A stretch of DNA of 64,000 nucleotides from an uncultured Cellulophaga sp. (GTDB taxonomy: Bacteria; Bacteroidota; Bacteroidia; Flavobacteriales; Flavobacteriaceae). Both the position numbers and the translations under genes were made by a program. Positions 36,943-47,037 of the stretch are shown piece after piece (within the stretch, counting starts at the first letter, position 1; every line of letters starts with the position of its first letter). The notes under the pieces were generated by a model. That model worked only from the letters and a program-made list of their open reading frames with translations, searched no databases and was not told the origin of the DNA. The stretch covers positions 186,001 to 250,000 of the forward strand of contig CANLOV010000005.1 in assembly GCA_947492955.1 (NCBI GenBank). The letters are read 5' to 3'.

Positions 36943-38739
36943 ATGAAAAATATTAGGAATTTCTGTATTATAGCTCATATTGATCACGGAAAAAGTACGT
37001 TGGCAGACCGACTTTTAGATTTTACAGGTTCAGTAACTGATCGAGAGAAAAAGGAGCAGTTACTAGATAGTATGGATTTAGAAAGAGAGCGTGGTATTAC
37101 CATTAAGAGTCATGCCATACAAATGGAGTATACTTACAAGGGTGAAGAATATATTTTAAATTTAATTGATACTCCAGGCCATGTAGATTTCTCTTATGAA
37201 GTTTCTAGATCTATTGCTGCCTGCGAAGGTGCTTTATTGGTGGTAGATGCGGCGCAAAGTATACAAGCACAAACAATATCTAACTTATATTTAGCATTAG
37301 AGAACGATTTAGAGATTATTCCGGTTCTTAATAAAGTAGATTTACCAAGTGCAAACCCAGAAGAGGTTACAGATGATATTGTAGATCTTTTAGGTTGCGA
37401 TGCAGAAGAAGTAATACCTGCCAGTGCAAAAACAGGTATCGGAATCGAAGAAATATTAGCAGCTATAATAGACCGTGTACCTGCTCCAGAAGGGAACCCA
37501 GAAGAATCATTACAAGCTTTAGTGTTCGATTCTGTTTATAACCCTTTTCGTGGTGTAGAAACTTATTTTAGAGTTATTAATGGTGAAATTACAAAAGGGC
37601 AAAAAATAAAATTTGTAGCTACCGATAAAGATTATTTTGCCGATGAGGTAGGTACATTAAAATTGGTACAGCACCCTCAAAAAAGTATAAAAACAGGAGA
37701 CGTAGGCTATTTAATTACAGGTATTAAAGATGCTCGCGAAGTAAAAGTAGGAGATACAATTACCGATGCGGCTAAGCCTACAGAAAATGCTATTGAAGGT
37801 TTTGAAGATGTAAAACCAATGGTTTTTGCGGGAATTTACCCTGTAGATACCGATGAGTTTGAGGAATTACGTGCTTCAATGGAAAAATTACAGTTAAATG
37901 ATGCCTCGTTGGTTTTTGCTCCAGAAAGTTCTGCGGCACTTGGTTTTGGTTTTAGATGTGGTTTCTTAGGAATGTTACACATGGAAATTATTCAGGAGCG
38001 TTTAGAGCGCGAGTTTAATATGACGGTAATTACTACGGTACCCAACGTTAGTTACCATGCCTATACGCGTAAAAACCCCGATGAAGCTATAATTGTAAAC
38101 AACCCTACAGATTTACCAGATCCTTCTAGTATTGATCGCGTAGAAGAGCCTTATATAAAAGCTACTATTATTACAAAATCCGATTTTGTGGGTAATGTTA
38201 TGTCTTTGTGTATAGAAAAAAGAGGGCAAATAACCAACCAGACTTATTTAACAACAGAGCGTGTAGAGCTTAATTTTGATATGCCATTGGCAGAAATAGT
38301 TTTTGATTTTTACGATCGTTTAAAAACAGTTTCTAAAGGCTATGCTTCTTTTGATTATGCCCCAATAGGGATGCGTAAGTCTAAGCTAGTACGTGTAGAT
38401 ATTTTATTAAATGCACAACCAGTAGATGCGCTTTCTGCTCTTATACACGCAGATAATGCCGTTACTATTGGTAAAAAAATGTGCGAAAAATTAAAAGAAT
38501 TAATTCCAAGGCAACAGTTTGATATTCCTATACAAGCAGCTATTGGTGCTAAAATTATTTCTAGAGAAACAACCAAAGCATTACGTAAAGATGTTACGGC
38601 AAAATGTTATGGTGGTGATATTTCTCGTAAACGTAAACTTTTAGAAAAACAAAAGAAAGGTAAAAAGCGTATGCGCCAAGTAGGTAATGTAGAAGTACCC
38701 CAAGAAGCATTTATGGCGGTGTTAAAGCTGAATGATTAA
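36943..38739 (+). CDS. lepA: Elongation factor 4 (LepA) GTPase
   Basis: 598 residues, full length for the family. G domain motifs: [15 protein letters not shown] (P-loop), [12 protein letters not shown] (switch I), [12 protein letters not shown], and NKVDLP. The EF-G-like domains II, III and V and the specific C-terminal tail ([30 protein letters not shown], then [20 protein letters not shown] in parts) follow. LepA binds the ribosome and is GTP-dependent. The last 49 bases, including the stop, recur with one mismatch at 47141-47189, which marks a direct repeat around the following 8.45 kb. Confidence 0.97.
   Translation: MKNIRNFCIIAHIDHGKSTLADRLLDFTGSVTDREKKEQLLDSMDLERERGITIKSHAIQMEYTYKGEEYILNLIDTPGHVDFSYEVSRSIAACEGALLVVDAAQSIQAQTISNLYLALENDLEIIPVLNKVDLPSANPEEVTDDIVDLLGCDAEEVIPASAKTGIGIEEILAAIIDRVPAPEGNPEESLQALVFDSVYNPFRGVETYFRVINGEITKGQKIKFVATDKDYFADEVGTLKLVQHPQKSIKTGDVGYLITGIKDAREVKVGDTITDAAKPTENAIEGFEDVKPMVFAGIYPVDTDEFEELRASMEKLQLNDASLVFAPESSAALGFGFRCGFLGMLHMEIIQERLEREFNMTVITTVPNVSYHAYTRKNPDEAIIVNNPTDLPDPSSIDRVEEPYIKATIITKSDFVGNVMSLCIEKRGQITNQTYLTTERVELNFDMPLAEIVFDFYDRLKTVSKGYASFDYAPIGMRKSKLVRVDILLNAQPVDALSALIHADNAVTIGKKMCEKLKELIPRQQFDIPIQAAIGAKIISRETTKALRKDVTAKCYGGDISRKRKLLEKQKKGKKRMRQVGNVEVPQEAFMAVLKLND
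38691..38739 (+). repeat. Direct repeat copy 1 (lepA 3' end)
   Basis: 49 bases that encode the end of LepA through the TAA stop. The other copy at 47141-47189 differs only at one base (G at 38704, A at 47154). The offset is 8450 bp. The repeats bracket five genes. Confidence 0.9.
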
Positions 38740-38767
38740 CTTTTAAGACAAAAAAATAGAAAAACAA

Positions 38768-38796
38768 AAGCCCAACGGAATTAATGTTGGGCTTTG
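38768..38796. terminator. Hairpin terminator between lepA and following minus gene
   Basis: Perfect 10-bp stem AAAGCCCAAC / GTTGGGCTTT (38768-38777 with 38787-38796). On the minus strand it is followed by TTTTGTTTTTC, so it best terminates the gene at 38866; it may also stop lepA. A second small hairpin (CTCTTT/AAAGAG) with a T run lies close after, near 38818-38840. Confidence 0.7.
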
Positions 38797-38865
38797 CTAC
38801 TGTTTCCCCCCAGTAGGCTCTTTAAAAAGAGACTTTTTCTTGTAGAATAGTTTTTAAATAATATA

Positions 38866-39315
38866 CTATAGATAATCTAAAAGTTTAATTGCATAAGCTT
38901 CTACTTTCTTTTTACTCATTGTTTTTACTTTTTCATTGCTTTTACTATAAAAGTTATGGTAAGAAAAATTTTCTTTAAAAGTTAAATCTAGCATAACAAT
39001 AACAAAACTTTCCTGATCGTATGTAAGTAGGTAAAGCCCCATACTATTATAAAAAACAGGTTTACCAAATTGTTTGCTCATTTTTGGTTTGTATGTGTAT
39101 AGAGCAGGAAAACATTTTGCGCAGGCTGCAACAGCCAACATTTGTGTTCCGTTATTCTCAACCAATTGAATAACCTTGTTCTTTGTTGGTCCAGAAGCTC
39201 CTCTTTCTGCAACTAATGCCGTGTAGGCTCCGTCTATATGGGCTTTAGAAGGCTTATTTTGCGCTTGTACTACTCCTGCTACTAGTAGGAGTAATATAAA
39301 GATACTTTTTTTCAT
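38866..39315 (-). CDS. Small secreted protein of unknown function
   Basis: 149 residues with a clear signal peptide (KKSIFILLLLVAGVVQAQ). A CAKC motif (VAACAKCFPALYTY, about 64-77) could hold a disulfide or a metal, and the rest is a mixed alpha/beta small domain. No family is recognised. It is the first gene inside the block bracketed by the lepA 3' repeats and is read toward lepA. The gene ends in front of the hairpin at 38768. Confidence 0.7.
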   Translation of the reverse strand: MKKSIFILLLLVAGVVQAQNKPSKAHIDGAYTALVAERGASGPTKNKVIQLVENNGTQMLAVAACAKCFPALYTYKPKMSKQFGKPVFYNSMGLYLLTYDQESFVIVMLDLTFKENFSYHNFYSKSNEKVKTMSKKKVEAYAIKLLDYL

Positions 39316-39488
39316 GTTTTATTTTTTTTTGGATATAGGCGTAACACCTTGTTTTCTTTGTGATGATATTTTTTAGCATTATAGCTTATTTTTAATACCA
39401 CCTTATGGGTCTTTTTTGTTTTAAATACCCCTAAAATATAATGACAAAGACCCATAGGCTGTAGTTTATAAAACTCTTATTTGTAATT

Positions 39489-40517
39489 TTAATTTATTGT
39501 TACGGTAGTACCACAACCACTGTTTGCTGTATATATTTTATTTCTAACACTATCAGTAGAGGTACTTCCTCCATGATCAATGGCATAATAAATATTTGTT
39601 GTACAACTAAAAGTGCCACTACTACCAGGGCTGAGTCTACCAGAGACACTGGCTCCATCGCGTTCTTCTTTAATCATTATTCTACTTCCTGTGTTATTCT
39701 TAATGGTTACCTGACTTCTTTTTGCTGCTTCATCAGCCATACGATTATTTTTCATAATACGTTTATACTCTGGTGAACTTAACCAATCATCACTCATTTT
39801 TTTGATGGTTTTTTTCATTAAGGCAGCAATATCTTTTTTATTCTCGATCAACCCCTTGTTAACAGGGTCTTTTATCCATTCTGCATACACCTGCGTTTGT
39901 TTTGCTGTAGCAGCATCTAAATACGCTTGTAACTTTGCTCTAGGCTGCTCTACAGCCATCTTTTTTGGACTTTTAGCAGATAGTTTTAGCAACTTAAAAC
40001 CAGATATTTTACCTTCTTGCTGTTCTAATACAGACTTTAAATCATAGTCGTCTTTACTTTTCCAATTTTCAATTAAATAAATTTTATTCTCTAGAAAAAC
40101 GGCTCTGTTTTCTGCATACCTTCCTGTTCTTGCGGTATAGCCAATCCCTTCTTTTAGCTTTTTATTACCTTCATATACTGTAGAAACATAGGTTACAGGA
40201 AATGCTTCATTATCGGGAATATACATATCACAATCGTACCATTTTTCTGAGCTACTTTCAGGGTTGTCAGATAGGTATATTTCTTTGTGTCTACTTGTAG
40301 GCGCTACTCTGTAGGGCTTAAAGGCAACAAGAAAATAAGGCTCTTTTTTAATGCCTCCTAAATATTTGCCGCTTTCGTCTTGGGTAGTTAAATAGTTTAA
40401 ATAGGCTGTTTCTTGAAACGATAGAGCTGCCTGTGTTTGATCTTTAATGTCTTGAGCTCTTGAACTTAAGGTTGCTATTAACAGCGTAAAAACTGCTAAG
40501 AAATGTGTTTTTTTCAT
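39489..40517 (-). CDS. Secreted protein of unknown function, 342 residues
   Basis: Signal peptide KKTHFLAVFTLLIATLSSRAQ. The first 200 residues are mixed (FQETAYLNYLTTQDESGKYL, KWYDCDMYIPDNEAFPVTYV), followed by a charged helical stretch (AEWIKDPVNKGLIENKKDIAALMKKTIKKM) and a C-terminal beta domain of about 80 residues with three cysteines (GTFSCTTNIYYAIDHGG, SGCGTTVTIN). The C-terminal part looks like a small beta-sandwich ending. No family is recognised. It lies in the lepA-repeat block, 173 bp from the small secreted protein and 166 bp from the cadherin/NHL gene, separated by a hairpin. Confidence 0.7.
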   Translation of the reverse strand: MKKTHFLAVFTLLIATLSSRAQDIKDQTQAALSFQETAYLNYLTTQDESGKYLGGIKKEPYFLVAFKPYRVAPTSRHKEIYLSDNPESSSEKWYDCDMYIPDNEAFPVTYVSTVYEGNKKLKEGIGYTARTGRYAENRAVFLENKIYLIENWKSKDDYDLKSVLEQQEGKISGFKLLKLSAKSPKKMAVEQPRAKLQAYLDAATAKQTQVYAEWIKDPVNKGLIENKKDIAALMKKTIKKMSDDWLSSPEYKRIMKNNRMADEAAKRSQVTIKNNTGSRIMIKEERDGASVSGRLSPGSSGTFSCTTNIYYAIDHGGSTSTDSVRNKIYTANSGCGTTVTIN

Positions 40518-40591
40518 AAATATTATTAAAATTGATTAAAAAGCGTTCACATAAATAATATGAACGCCGTCTTTGTGTTATACGATTTTGA

Positions 40592-40631
40592 AACTATGAT
40601 TTCACATATTTTTATAGTTGAAATCATAGTT
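40592..40631 (-). terminator. Hairpin after first cadherin/NHL gene
   Basis: Perfect 13-bp stem AACTATGATTTCA / TGAAATCATAGTT (40592-40604 with 40619-40631) 52 bp after the stop of the 40684 gene. No long T run, so termination is likely but not certain. A second smaller hairpin (GCGTTCA/TGAACGC, 40543-40567) lies nearer the next gene. Confidence 0.55.
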
Positions 40632-40683
40632 GTAAAATTGAATTCTCTAGACAGTTGAACCATTCAATATTGTATTATACAAC

Positions 40684-42609
40684 TTATTGGTTTATGGTAA
40701 CTCTGCGAATAACATGGTTATTAGTATCTCCTATAAACATTTCTGTACCTGCACTGTTTACCCAAATACCTAATGGATTTCTAAATCTTGCCATACTACC
40801 TACGCCGTTTACATTACCATGAATATTAGCAGACGCTAAAATTGTATTTACTTCGCCTGTAGAAGTGTCTAATCTTCTTATTGTGCTACTACGATTACTT
40901 GTAAAATAAATAATATCATTAGCATCTATTGTTAAATAAGAAGGTCCGTTTAGCCCAGCTGCAGTTCCAATACCATCCATATAAGAGTTATCTGGTTCAC
41001 CTGCAACTATAGATATTGCACCACTTGAAGATAATTTTTTTATTGTTCTATCGTTATAATCAGATACATATACAGTACCATCTGATGTTACCACTACATC
41101 TTCTATTAAGCTGAAACTCACTGCTTGGTTGGTATTTGCTATTGTTGATGCGGTGCCATTTGCAGTAATTTTACGAACAGCATTATTACCTGTATCTGCC
41201 ACGTAGACATTATCATTGGCATCTATAAATATACCGCGTGGAGCGTTAAATTGTGTGTTCCCAGAACTTACCAAACCGTCTACATACCCTGCAGTACCAT
41301 TCCCTGCAAACGTAGATACATTGCCTGCTGGCGTAATTTTCATTATTTTGTGTAATTGCGTATCACTAACATATAAATTACCGTTGCTATCAAAAGCTAA
41401 ATCTCTTGGACTTGGTATAGGTGAAGACGGTGGAATAGTAGCTACTGAAACACCAACAAAAACAGTAACAGTTCCGGAAGCATCAATCCTTTTTATGGCA
41501 CTATTATCTCTATCTGCAACATATACCAAACCATCTGATCCTTTTGCTACTCCTATTGGTGTAGAAAACTGTGAGATAGCACTACCTTGAGAACTTCCAG
41601 CAAAACTAAATGCTGTTGCTGTTAATTCTAAAACATCGGTAACATTTATCGCTATAGATGCAATGGCGTTACCACCGTTTCCATCATTTACCTCTAAAGA
41701 AATTGTATGTAGATTTTTTGTTTCAAAATCTAAATTTTGACCAGGTATTAAAGTAATATCTCCATTCGTAGCTATAGTAAAAAATTCAACACCATTGGCA
41801 TTAAAAGAATTGGCATTAATGTTATAAGTTGTTACATTGTCGCCATCCTCGTCTGTTACACCTACATTACCTATTACAGTTGTTTCATTTATATCTTCTG
41901 CTACTGTAAATTCTGTAACGCCAATAACTGGAGCATCATTAACATCGTTAACATTAATAACTATTTGTGCTGTGGCATCTAGTTGACCATCGTTTGCAGT
42001 AACACTAATGGTATAAGAAGCACTATTTTCAAAATTTAAATCACCAGCTACGGTAAGTTCACCAGAGGTGCTAAGTGCAAAAAGGCTACCTAAATTACTA
42101 CTACTAAAGGTAAGGGTATCTCCATCTGCATCTGTTGCAGCTACAGTACCAATTACAGTGTTTGTAGCACTATTTTCATCAATGGAAAATGTTTGAGCGG
42201 CTATTGTTGGTGCTACATTCTCATCTACATCTACTACAGTAATGGTTACTGCTGCGTTAGAAGTTAATTTACCGTCTGTAACAGCTACAGATAAGGTATG
42301 GCTTTCTGCTGTTTCAAAATCTAGGGTTTTGCCTGTTGCTAAACTTATGTCGCCTGTATTTGTAATTTCAAAAAGTGCATTACTATTTGTTTTTAAACTA
42401 AATGTAAGTGCGTCTTTTTCTGCATCTGTAGCTACTACTTTACCAAAAACAGTAGTATCGTTTGCATCTTCTGATGCATTAAAATTTTGCACTGTAATTT
42501 TTGGAGCGGTGTTTATGGGGTCTTCTGGACCATCATCTTTACCACAAGAGAATAGTGTGGCAAAGGCTAAAGCTGTTAAAGCTGATTTGTTTAAAATTGA
42601 TTTTTTCAT
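40684..42609 (-). CDS. Cadherin-like/NHL-propeller lipoprotein (paralogue A)
   Basis: 641 residues; lipobox LAFATLFSCGKDD (Cys22). Three cadherin-like repeats (about 30-330; DADGDTLTFSSSN, DANDTTVFGKVVATDAEKDALTF and similar calcium-site strings) precede a six-bladed NHL propeller (GVAKGSDGLVYVADRDNSAIKRI, NLYVSDTQLHKIMKI, NVYVADTGNNAVRKI). These are surface-type adhesion or binding modules. The first 226 residues differ from paralogue B by only 13 substitutions with no gap, while the third repeat and propeller are much more diverged. This points to recent duplication or gene conversion of the 5' part. Confidence 0.88.
   Translation of the reverse strand: MKKSILNKSALTALAFATLFSCGKDDGPEDPINTAPKITVQNFNASEDANDTTVFGKVVATDAEKDALTFSLKTNSNALFEITNTGDISLATGKTLDFETAESHTLSVAVTDGKLTSNAAVTITVVDVDENVAPTIAAQTFSIDENSATNTVIGTVAATDADGDTLTFSSSNLGSLFALSTSGELTVAGDLNFENSASYTISVTANDGQLDATAQIVINVNDVNDAPVIGVTEFTVAEDINETTVIGNVGVTDEDGDNVTTYNINANSFNANGVEFFTIATNGDITLIPGQNLDFETKNLHTISLEVNDGNGGNAIASIAINVTDVLELTATAFSFAGSSQGSAISQFSTPIGVAKGSDGLVYVADRDNSAIKRIDASGTVTVFVGVSVATIPPSSPIPSPRDLAFDSNGNLYVSDTQLHKIMKITPAGNVSTFAGNGTAGYVDGLVSSGNTQFNAPRGIFIDANDNVYVADTGNNAVRKITANGTASTIANTNQAVSFSLIEDVVVTSDGTVYVSDYNDRTIKKLSSSGAISIVAGEPDNSYMDGIGTAAGLNGPSYLTIDANDIIYFTSNRSSTIRRLDTSTGEVNTILASANIHGNVNGVGSMARFRNPLGIWVNSAGTEMFIGDTNNHVIRRVTINQ
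41931..42609 (-). repeat. 679-bp repeated 5' part, paralogue A
   Basis: This stretch encodes the first two cadherin-like repeats with signal peptide. It has the same length as 43978-44656 and differs at only 13 codons in translation. Similarity stops at the NDVNDAP motif on one side and at the start codon on the other. Confidence 0.85.
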
Positions 42610-42639
42610 CTTTAAAATAATTTAAATAGATTGTTTTGA

Positions 42640-42674
42640 ATCATACACGCTAAAAAAGATGTAGCGTGTGTGAT
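42640..42674 (-). terminator. Hairpin after second cadherin/NHL gene
   Basis: 13-bp stem ATCATACACGCTA / TAGCGTGTGTGAT (42640-42652 with 42662-42674; one G-T pair) with a short loop, 30 bp after the stop of the 42704 gene. The T-rich side lies on the plus strand, so read-through into the next minus gene is possible. Confidence 0.55.
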
Positions 42675-42703
42675 TTTTCTTTTTAAAATGTTAGAGCTAA
42701 GTC

Positions 42704-44656
42704 TTATTCGGTTATTGTTATTTTGCGGATTCTGTGCTGTGTATATTCGGTAACATAAAGTGTTTTGTCGTCTGCACTTATTGCTATGCCCCTAACATTA
42801 CCAAAAGTGGCTATTGATGAATCACCGTTTACACGACCTGGAAACCCATTACCTGCGTCTCCTACTAGCGTTGTAACTTCTCCTGATGGAGTTATTTTTC
42901 TAATACGATAACTAGTAACACCATCTGTCGTATATAAGTTTCCCTTACTATCTATCGCTAATTTTCGTATACTAGAGAACTGTGCATTTACACCTGTACC
43001 ATTTGCAAAACCTTGCGTTGAACCGGCAAGTGTAGTTACCTGACCAGAGGGTGTTACTTTTCGAATGCTGTAATTATTTGTGTCAACTAAATAGAAATTA
43101 CCCGCAGCATCTACGACTACATCTTGCGGTTCTCCAAACCTTGCATCTGCTAATGGTCCATCTACATTACCTCTTCTATTATCTCCTATAATGGTTGTTA
43201 CAACGGCTGCTGGGGTAATTTTGCGAATGCGATTCCAGCTATTATCAGCAACATAAAGATTGTCATTGGCATCGATAGCAATCCCTTGCACGTTTCCAAA
43301 TCTCGCGGCCGTACCAGTACCGTCAACAAAATCTCTTGGGCCTGTACCTGCAAAAGGAGTTACATTTCCTGAAGGGTCTATTTTAAAGATTCCGTGAGCA
43401 CTAGCATCGGTAACAAATAAATTGCCTTTAGAGTCAAATACCAAATCTGTCGGGCTTTCAATTAAGCCATTGCCCGCTGTTATATCGACAAATGTGGTTA
43501 CAGTGCCATCTGTTGTTATTTTTCTAATTGCCGAATTATTTTCGTCAGCTACATATACATCACCATTACTAGCAATAGCAATACCATTTGGTCTATTAAA
43601 TGTTGCAGCGGTTCCAGAGCCATTGGCATTACCGCTAAAGCCTGAACCAGCAAATGTACTAACAGTTATTACTTGTGGTTCTGCAACATCTAATACATTA
43701 ATTGTAACTTCTACCTCATCTGTTGCCCCGTCTGGGTCCGTAGCCACAAGTGTAAAAGTATGTGCGGTACTTGTCTCAAAATCTAAGGACTTACCCGTTT
43801 GTAATTTGAACAAACCAGCTGAAGATTCTTTTAATTCAAATAGGTCTTCTGAGTCATTTGTAATGCTATAAACTAAGGTGTCACCATCTTCATCAGTTGC
43901 TGTAACACCATTAATAGTTGCTGTATCAGATAAACTTTCAGTTGCATCAAAACTCACCATATCTGGATCAAATAAAGGAGCATCATTAACATCATTAATA
44001 GTAATAACTACTTGTGCTGTGGCATCTAGTTGACCATCGTTTGCAGTAACACTAATGGTATAAGAAGCGCTATCTTCAAAATTTAAATCGCCGTCTACAG
44101 TAAGTTCACCAGAGGTGCTAAGTGCAAAAAGGCTACCTAAATTACTACTACTAAACGTAAGGGGATCTCCATCTACATCTGTTGCTGCTACAGTACCAAT
44201 TACAGTGTTGGTAGCACTATTTTCATCAATAGAAAATGTTTGAGCGGCTATTGTTGGTGCTACATTCTCATCTACATCTACCACAGTAATGGTTACTGCT
44301 GCGTTAGAAGTTAATTTACCGTCTGTAACGTCTACAGATAAAGTATGGCTTGCTGCTGTTTCAAAATCTAGGGTTTTACCTGCTGCTAAACTTATGTCGC
44401 CTGTATTTGTAATTTCAAAAAGTGCATTACTATTTGTTTTTAAATTAAATGTAAGTGCGTCTTTTTCTGCATCTGTAGCTACTACTTTACCAAAAACAGT
44501 AGTATCGTTTGCATCTTCTGATGCATTAAAACTTTGCGCTGTAATTTTTGGAGCGGTGTTTATGGGGTCTTCTGGACCATCATCTTTACCACAAGAGAAT
44601 AGTGTGGCAAAGGCTAAAGCTGTTAAAGCTGATTTGTTTAAAATTGATTTTTTCAT
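42704..44656 (-). CDS. Cadherin-like/NHL-propeller lipoprotein (paralogue B)
   Basis: 650 residues, same architecture as the 40684 gene: lipobox SCGKDD, cadherin-like repeats to about 330, and an NHL propeller (GIAIASNGDVYVADENNSAIRKI, GIAIDANDNLYVADNSWNRIRKI, DVVVDAAGNFYLVDTNNYSIRKV). The third repeat and propeller are not closely similar to A, although the N-terminal 226 residues nearly match it. The gene lies next to the hybrid histidine kinase at 44904. The 5' regions of both genes share a motif (44748-44779 and 47075-47102), so the kinase may control this gene. Surface adhesion or ligand binding is a reasonable but untested role. Confidence 0.88.
   Translation of the reverse strand: MKKSILNKSALTALAFATLFSCGKDDGPEDPINTAPKITAQSFNASEDANDTTVFGKVVATDAEKDALTFNLKTNSNALFEITNTGDISLAAGKTLDFETAASHTLSVDVTDGKLTSNAAVTITVVDVDENVAPTIAAQTFSIDENSATNTVIGTVAATDVDGDPLTFSSSNLGSLFALSTSGELTVDGDLNFEDSASYTISVTANDGQLDATAQVVITINDVNDAPLFDPDMVSFDATESLSDTATINGVTATDEDGDTLVYSITNDSEDLFELKESSAGLFKLQTGKSLDFETSTAHTFTLVATDPDGATDEVEVTINVLDVAEPQVITVSTFAGSGFSGNANGSGTAATFNRPNGIAIASNGDVYVADENNSAIRKITTDGTVTTFVDITAGNGLIESPTDLVFDSKGNLFVTDASAHGIFKIDPSGNVTPFAGTGPRDFVDGTGTAARFGNVQGIAIDANDNLYVADNSWNRIRKITPAAVVTTIIGDNRRGNVDGPLADARFGEPQDVVVDAAGNFYLVDTNNYSIRKVTPSGQVTTLAGSTQGFANGTGVNAQFSSIRKLAIDSKGNLYTTDGVTSYRIRKITPSGEVTTLVGDAGNGFPGRVNGDSSIATFGNVRGIAISADDKTLYVTEYTQHRIRKITITE
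43978..44656 (-). repeat. 679-bp repeated 5' part, paralogue B
   Basis: The second copy of the near-identical segment, same length and boundaries as 41931-42609. The upstream non-coding bases differ, so the duplication ends at the start codon. Confidence 0.85.
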
Positions 44657-44747
44657 TATTTTGTTTTTATTAATAATATTGTGAATGCAATATTTTTTTA
44701 TGACAAAATAACGAGGTGTTTATTGTTAAATTTTTTAAAGAGGGCTT

Positions 44748-44779
44748 CTATTTCAGCCAATAACAATTACGAAAAAAGA
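44748..44779 (-). promoter_or_regulatory. Shared upstream motif of paralogue B gene
   Basis: Plus strand ATTTCAGCCA, seven bases, then TTACGAAAAAAGA. The same two blocks with a four-base spacer lie upstream of the kinase at 47075-47102. A common operator for the AraC output of the kinase is the inferred reading. Confidence 0.4.
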
Positions 44780-44903
44780 CAATTGTGTTTTTGTATAGGG
44801 TACTGATAATAAGAATGTTATGTGTATTGTTTGTTCTGTTTTTTAATTTCAGTCATAGCTATTTTTAAATCAGACAGAAAGGTCTTTTTTAATAAAGCTT
44901 AGT

Positions 44904-47006
44904 TTAAAAGTTGTTAATGGATTTTCCAAAACGTTCTTCAAATAACTGATTTAAATATGTTCCATTGGTTAAACCTACAGATTGTGCTAATTCTTGTAAG
45001 GATAGCTTATTGTTTTCGTTTATATATTCTCTTACTTTCGTTAACTTTAATTCTCTAATAAAATTATTAGGGCTAAGTCCGGTTTCTCTTTTTAGAGTTC
45101 TGTATAGAGTTCTTTCAGATATTTTTAATTGATCTGATAATTGTGCTACGCCAAAATAAGGGTTAGATATATTATCTATTACAATGTTTTTTGATTGCAA
45201 TACGGTCTTATTTGTATCTATTTCTAAAATGGCTTCTTTTTCGTCTACTTTAATAAATTTTTTACGTTCATTGTAGTTTATTAAAATGTTTTTTAAGCGC
45301 AGTAAAAATTCTTCTTCCATAAAGGGTTTTGTTAAATAATCGTCAACACCTAACTCTAATAATTGTAGTTTGCTTGCTGCATCTGCTCTAGCAGTTAGCA
45401 TTATGATAGGGATTTTATTTTTTATAGCTTTAAGTTCAGTAACCAATTCTTTTCCATCCATAATTGGCATCATAAAATCTGTAACTATAACATTAATATT
45501 TTTACTTTCTATAATTTTAAGCGCTTCTTCTCCATTTTTAGCTTCAAAAATGTGAAATTCTTTTAATAAAGAAATAAGATATTCTCTCATTTCTTTATTA
45601 TCGTCAACAATAAGTATACGTTGGCCAAATAGGTCTTGTAGTTCTTTTTTTTGAAATTTATTTTCAATTTCAGGTACAACTATAGTTTCTGTAATGCTAG
45701 CTTTATTAAGTGTAATAGTTACTTTAAGTCCGTCTGTGTTTTTTAATTTAGCTTTTATATTACCTCCATGTAATCCTACAACTTCTTTTGAAAAAGCTAA
45801 GCCTATACCGCTGCCACTTGCTCTATTTATGTGATTCTCGGATTGATAAAATTTATTAAATATGTTTTCTAAATCTTTTTTTGGGACGCCGATTCCCGAA
45901 TCGGAAATTGAAAAAAAAACAGTATTATCTTCTGCTGTAATTTCTAAGTTAACTAATCCGTTTACTGGTGTATACTTATATGAATTACCTAAAATGCTAC
46001 TCAATACTCTTTCGTAATATATTCTATCAACATTTACAAAAACATCTTCCTTATTTAATTTTAAATCTAAAGTTATATTCTTTTCAAGAAATAAAGGTTG
46101 GAATTCTAGATATACACTTTGTAGTAATTTATTAGCAGAATGCAGTTTTTTATTTAAAGAAAGAGCATTGGTTTCTATTTTAGCTATATCTATAATATTT
46201 GTTAATAAATCTTCTATTTTATTAACCTGTAGGCTTAGTTTATTAAAATTATCTTTAAGATTATTTTCGGTATTTTTTTTAATTAGTTGTCCCACTTGCC
46301 CTTTTAAAATAGTTAGTGGTGTGCGTATTTCATGAGCAATATTCACAAAAAAATGATTCTGGAATTTATTCAATGAAATCAACTCTTTATTTTTTTCGTC
46401 TAAATGATTTTGAATTTTTTTATTTTCCTTTAACTGATAAACTAGCTTTTTTTCATTTTTTTCATTGATATTTTTAAAAAAAGAAACGATAAGAAACACA
46501 CCTACAAAAAGGAAAAGAGCATTTATATATCCAAAATATTTTTCTGGGTAAAGATGTAAAAAATAGTTAGGCGTATAAAATGCTAAAACAGCGAAGAGCA
46601 GCAAAATAAAATGTGCATACTTATTATCAAAGAAGAAAAGAGAAAAAAGAGGTATTACAATATATTGATATTCTCCATAATACCCTATGAAAGCATAATT
46701 ACAATGAATAAGTAGATTACCAAAGATTGTTAGTATAAAAATGTATCGGGCTATTTTAGTAAACCCAATATATTGAAAGTATAGTATAAAACTAAAGAAT
46801 ACTATTTCTAAGGATAGTGTTAACAACTTTGGCTTGTCATAATTATTTTCTAAATAATTAAAAATTAAGAAAAAGAAAGCATGAAATAAAGCTATAAGTG
46901 TAGTTATATTTAGAACTTTAATTCGTTTTTTTTCTTTTTCTATAATAGTATTTGATACACCAATATTTAATAATTTATTAAACTTGTTATTTATAGTTTT
47001 ATACAT
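44904..47006 (-). CDS. Membrane hybrid histidine kinase with receiver and AraC-type output
   Basis: 700 residues. Six hydrophobic segments lie between about 30 and 185 (ALFHAFFFLIFNYL, IVFFSFILYFQYIGF, FILTIFGNLLIHC and others). Then come a coiled linker, HisKA with the phospho-His in NIAHEIRTPLTIL, HATPase (DSGIGVPKKDL, GSGIGLAFSKEV), a receiver with the aspartate in VIVTDFMMPIMDG, and a C-terminal AraC HTH (LSLQELAQSVGLTNGTYLNQLFEERFG). Unlike the propeller type at 17167, it senses through a membrane module. It sits in the lepA-repeat block with the cadherin/NHL genes and shares an upstream motif with one of them. Confidence 0.92.
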   Translation of the reverse strand: MYKTINNKFNKLLNIGVSNTIIEKEKKRIKVLNITTLIALFHAFFFLIFNYLENNYDKPKLLTLSLEIVFFSFILYFQYIGFTKIARYIFILTIFGNLLIHCNYAFIGYYGEYQYIVIPLFSLFFFDNKYAHFILLLFAVLAFYTPNYFLHLYPEKYFGYINALFLFVGVFLIVSFFKNINEKNEKKLVYQLKENKKIQNHLDEKNKELISLNKFQNHFFVNIAHEIRTPLTILKGQVGQLIKKNTENNLKDNFNKLSLQVNKIEDLLTNIIDIAKIETNALSLNKKLHSANKLLQSVYLEFQPLFLEKNITLDLKLNKEDVFVNVDRIYYERVLSSILGNSYKYTPVNGLVNLEITAEDNTVFFSISDSGIGVPKKDLENIFNKFYQSENHINRASGSGIGLAFSKEVVGLHGGNIKAKLKNTDGLKVTITLNKASITETIVVPEIENKFQKKELQDLFGQRILIVDDNKEMREYLISLLKEFHIFEAKNGEEALKIIESKNINVIVTDFMMPIMDGKELVTELKAIKNKIPIIMLTARADAASKLQLLELGVDDYLTKPFMEEEFLLRLKNILINYNERKKFIKVDEKEAILEIDTNKTVLQSKNIVIDNISNPYFGVAQLSDQLKISERTLYRTLKRETGLSPNNFIRELKLTKVREYINENNKLSLQELAQSVGLTNGTYLNQLFEERFGKSINNF

Positions 47007-47037
47007 TGGTTAATAATATTGATTTCGTATATTTTCC

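Noticed and set aside
42242-42625. Antisense frames over both cadherin/NHL genes (also 44289-44684)
   Set aside because: Both are the reverse complement of the duplicated coding part and look alike only because of the repeat.
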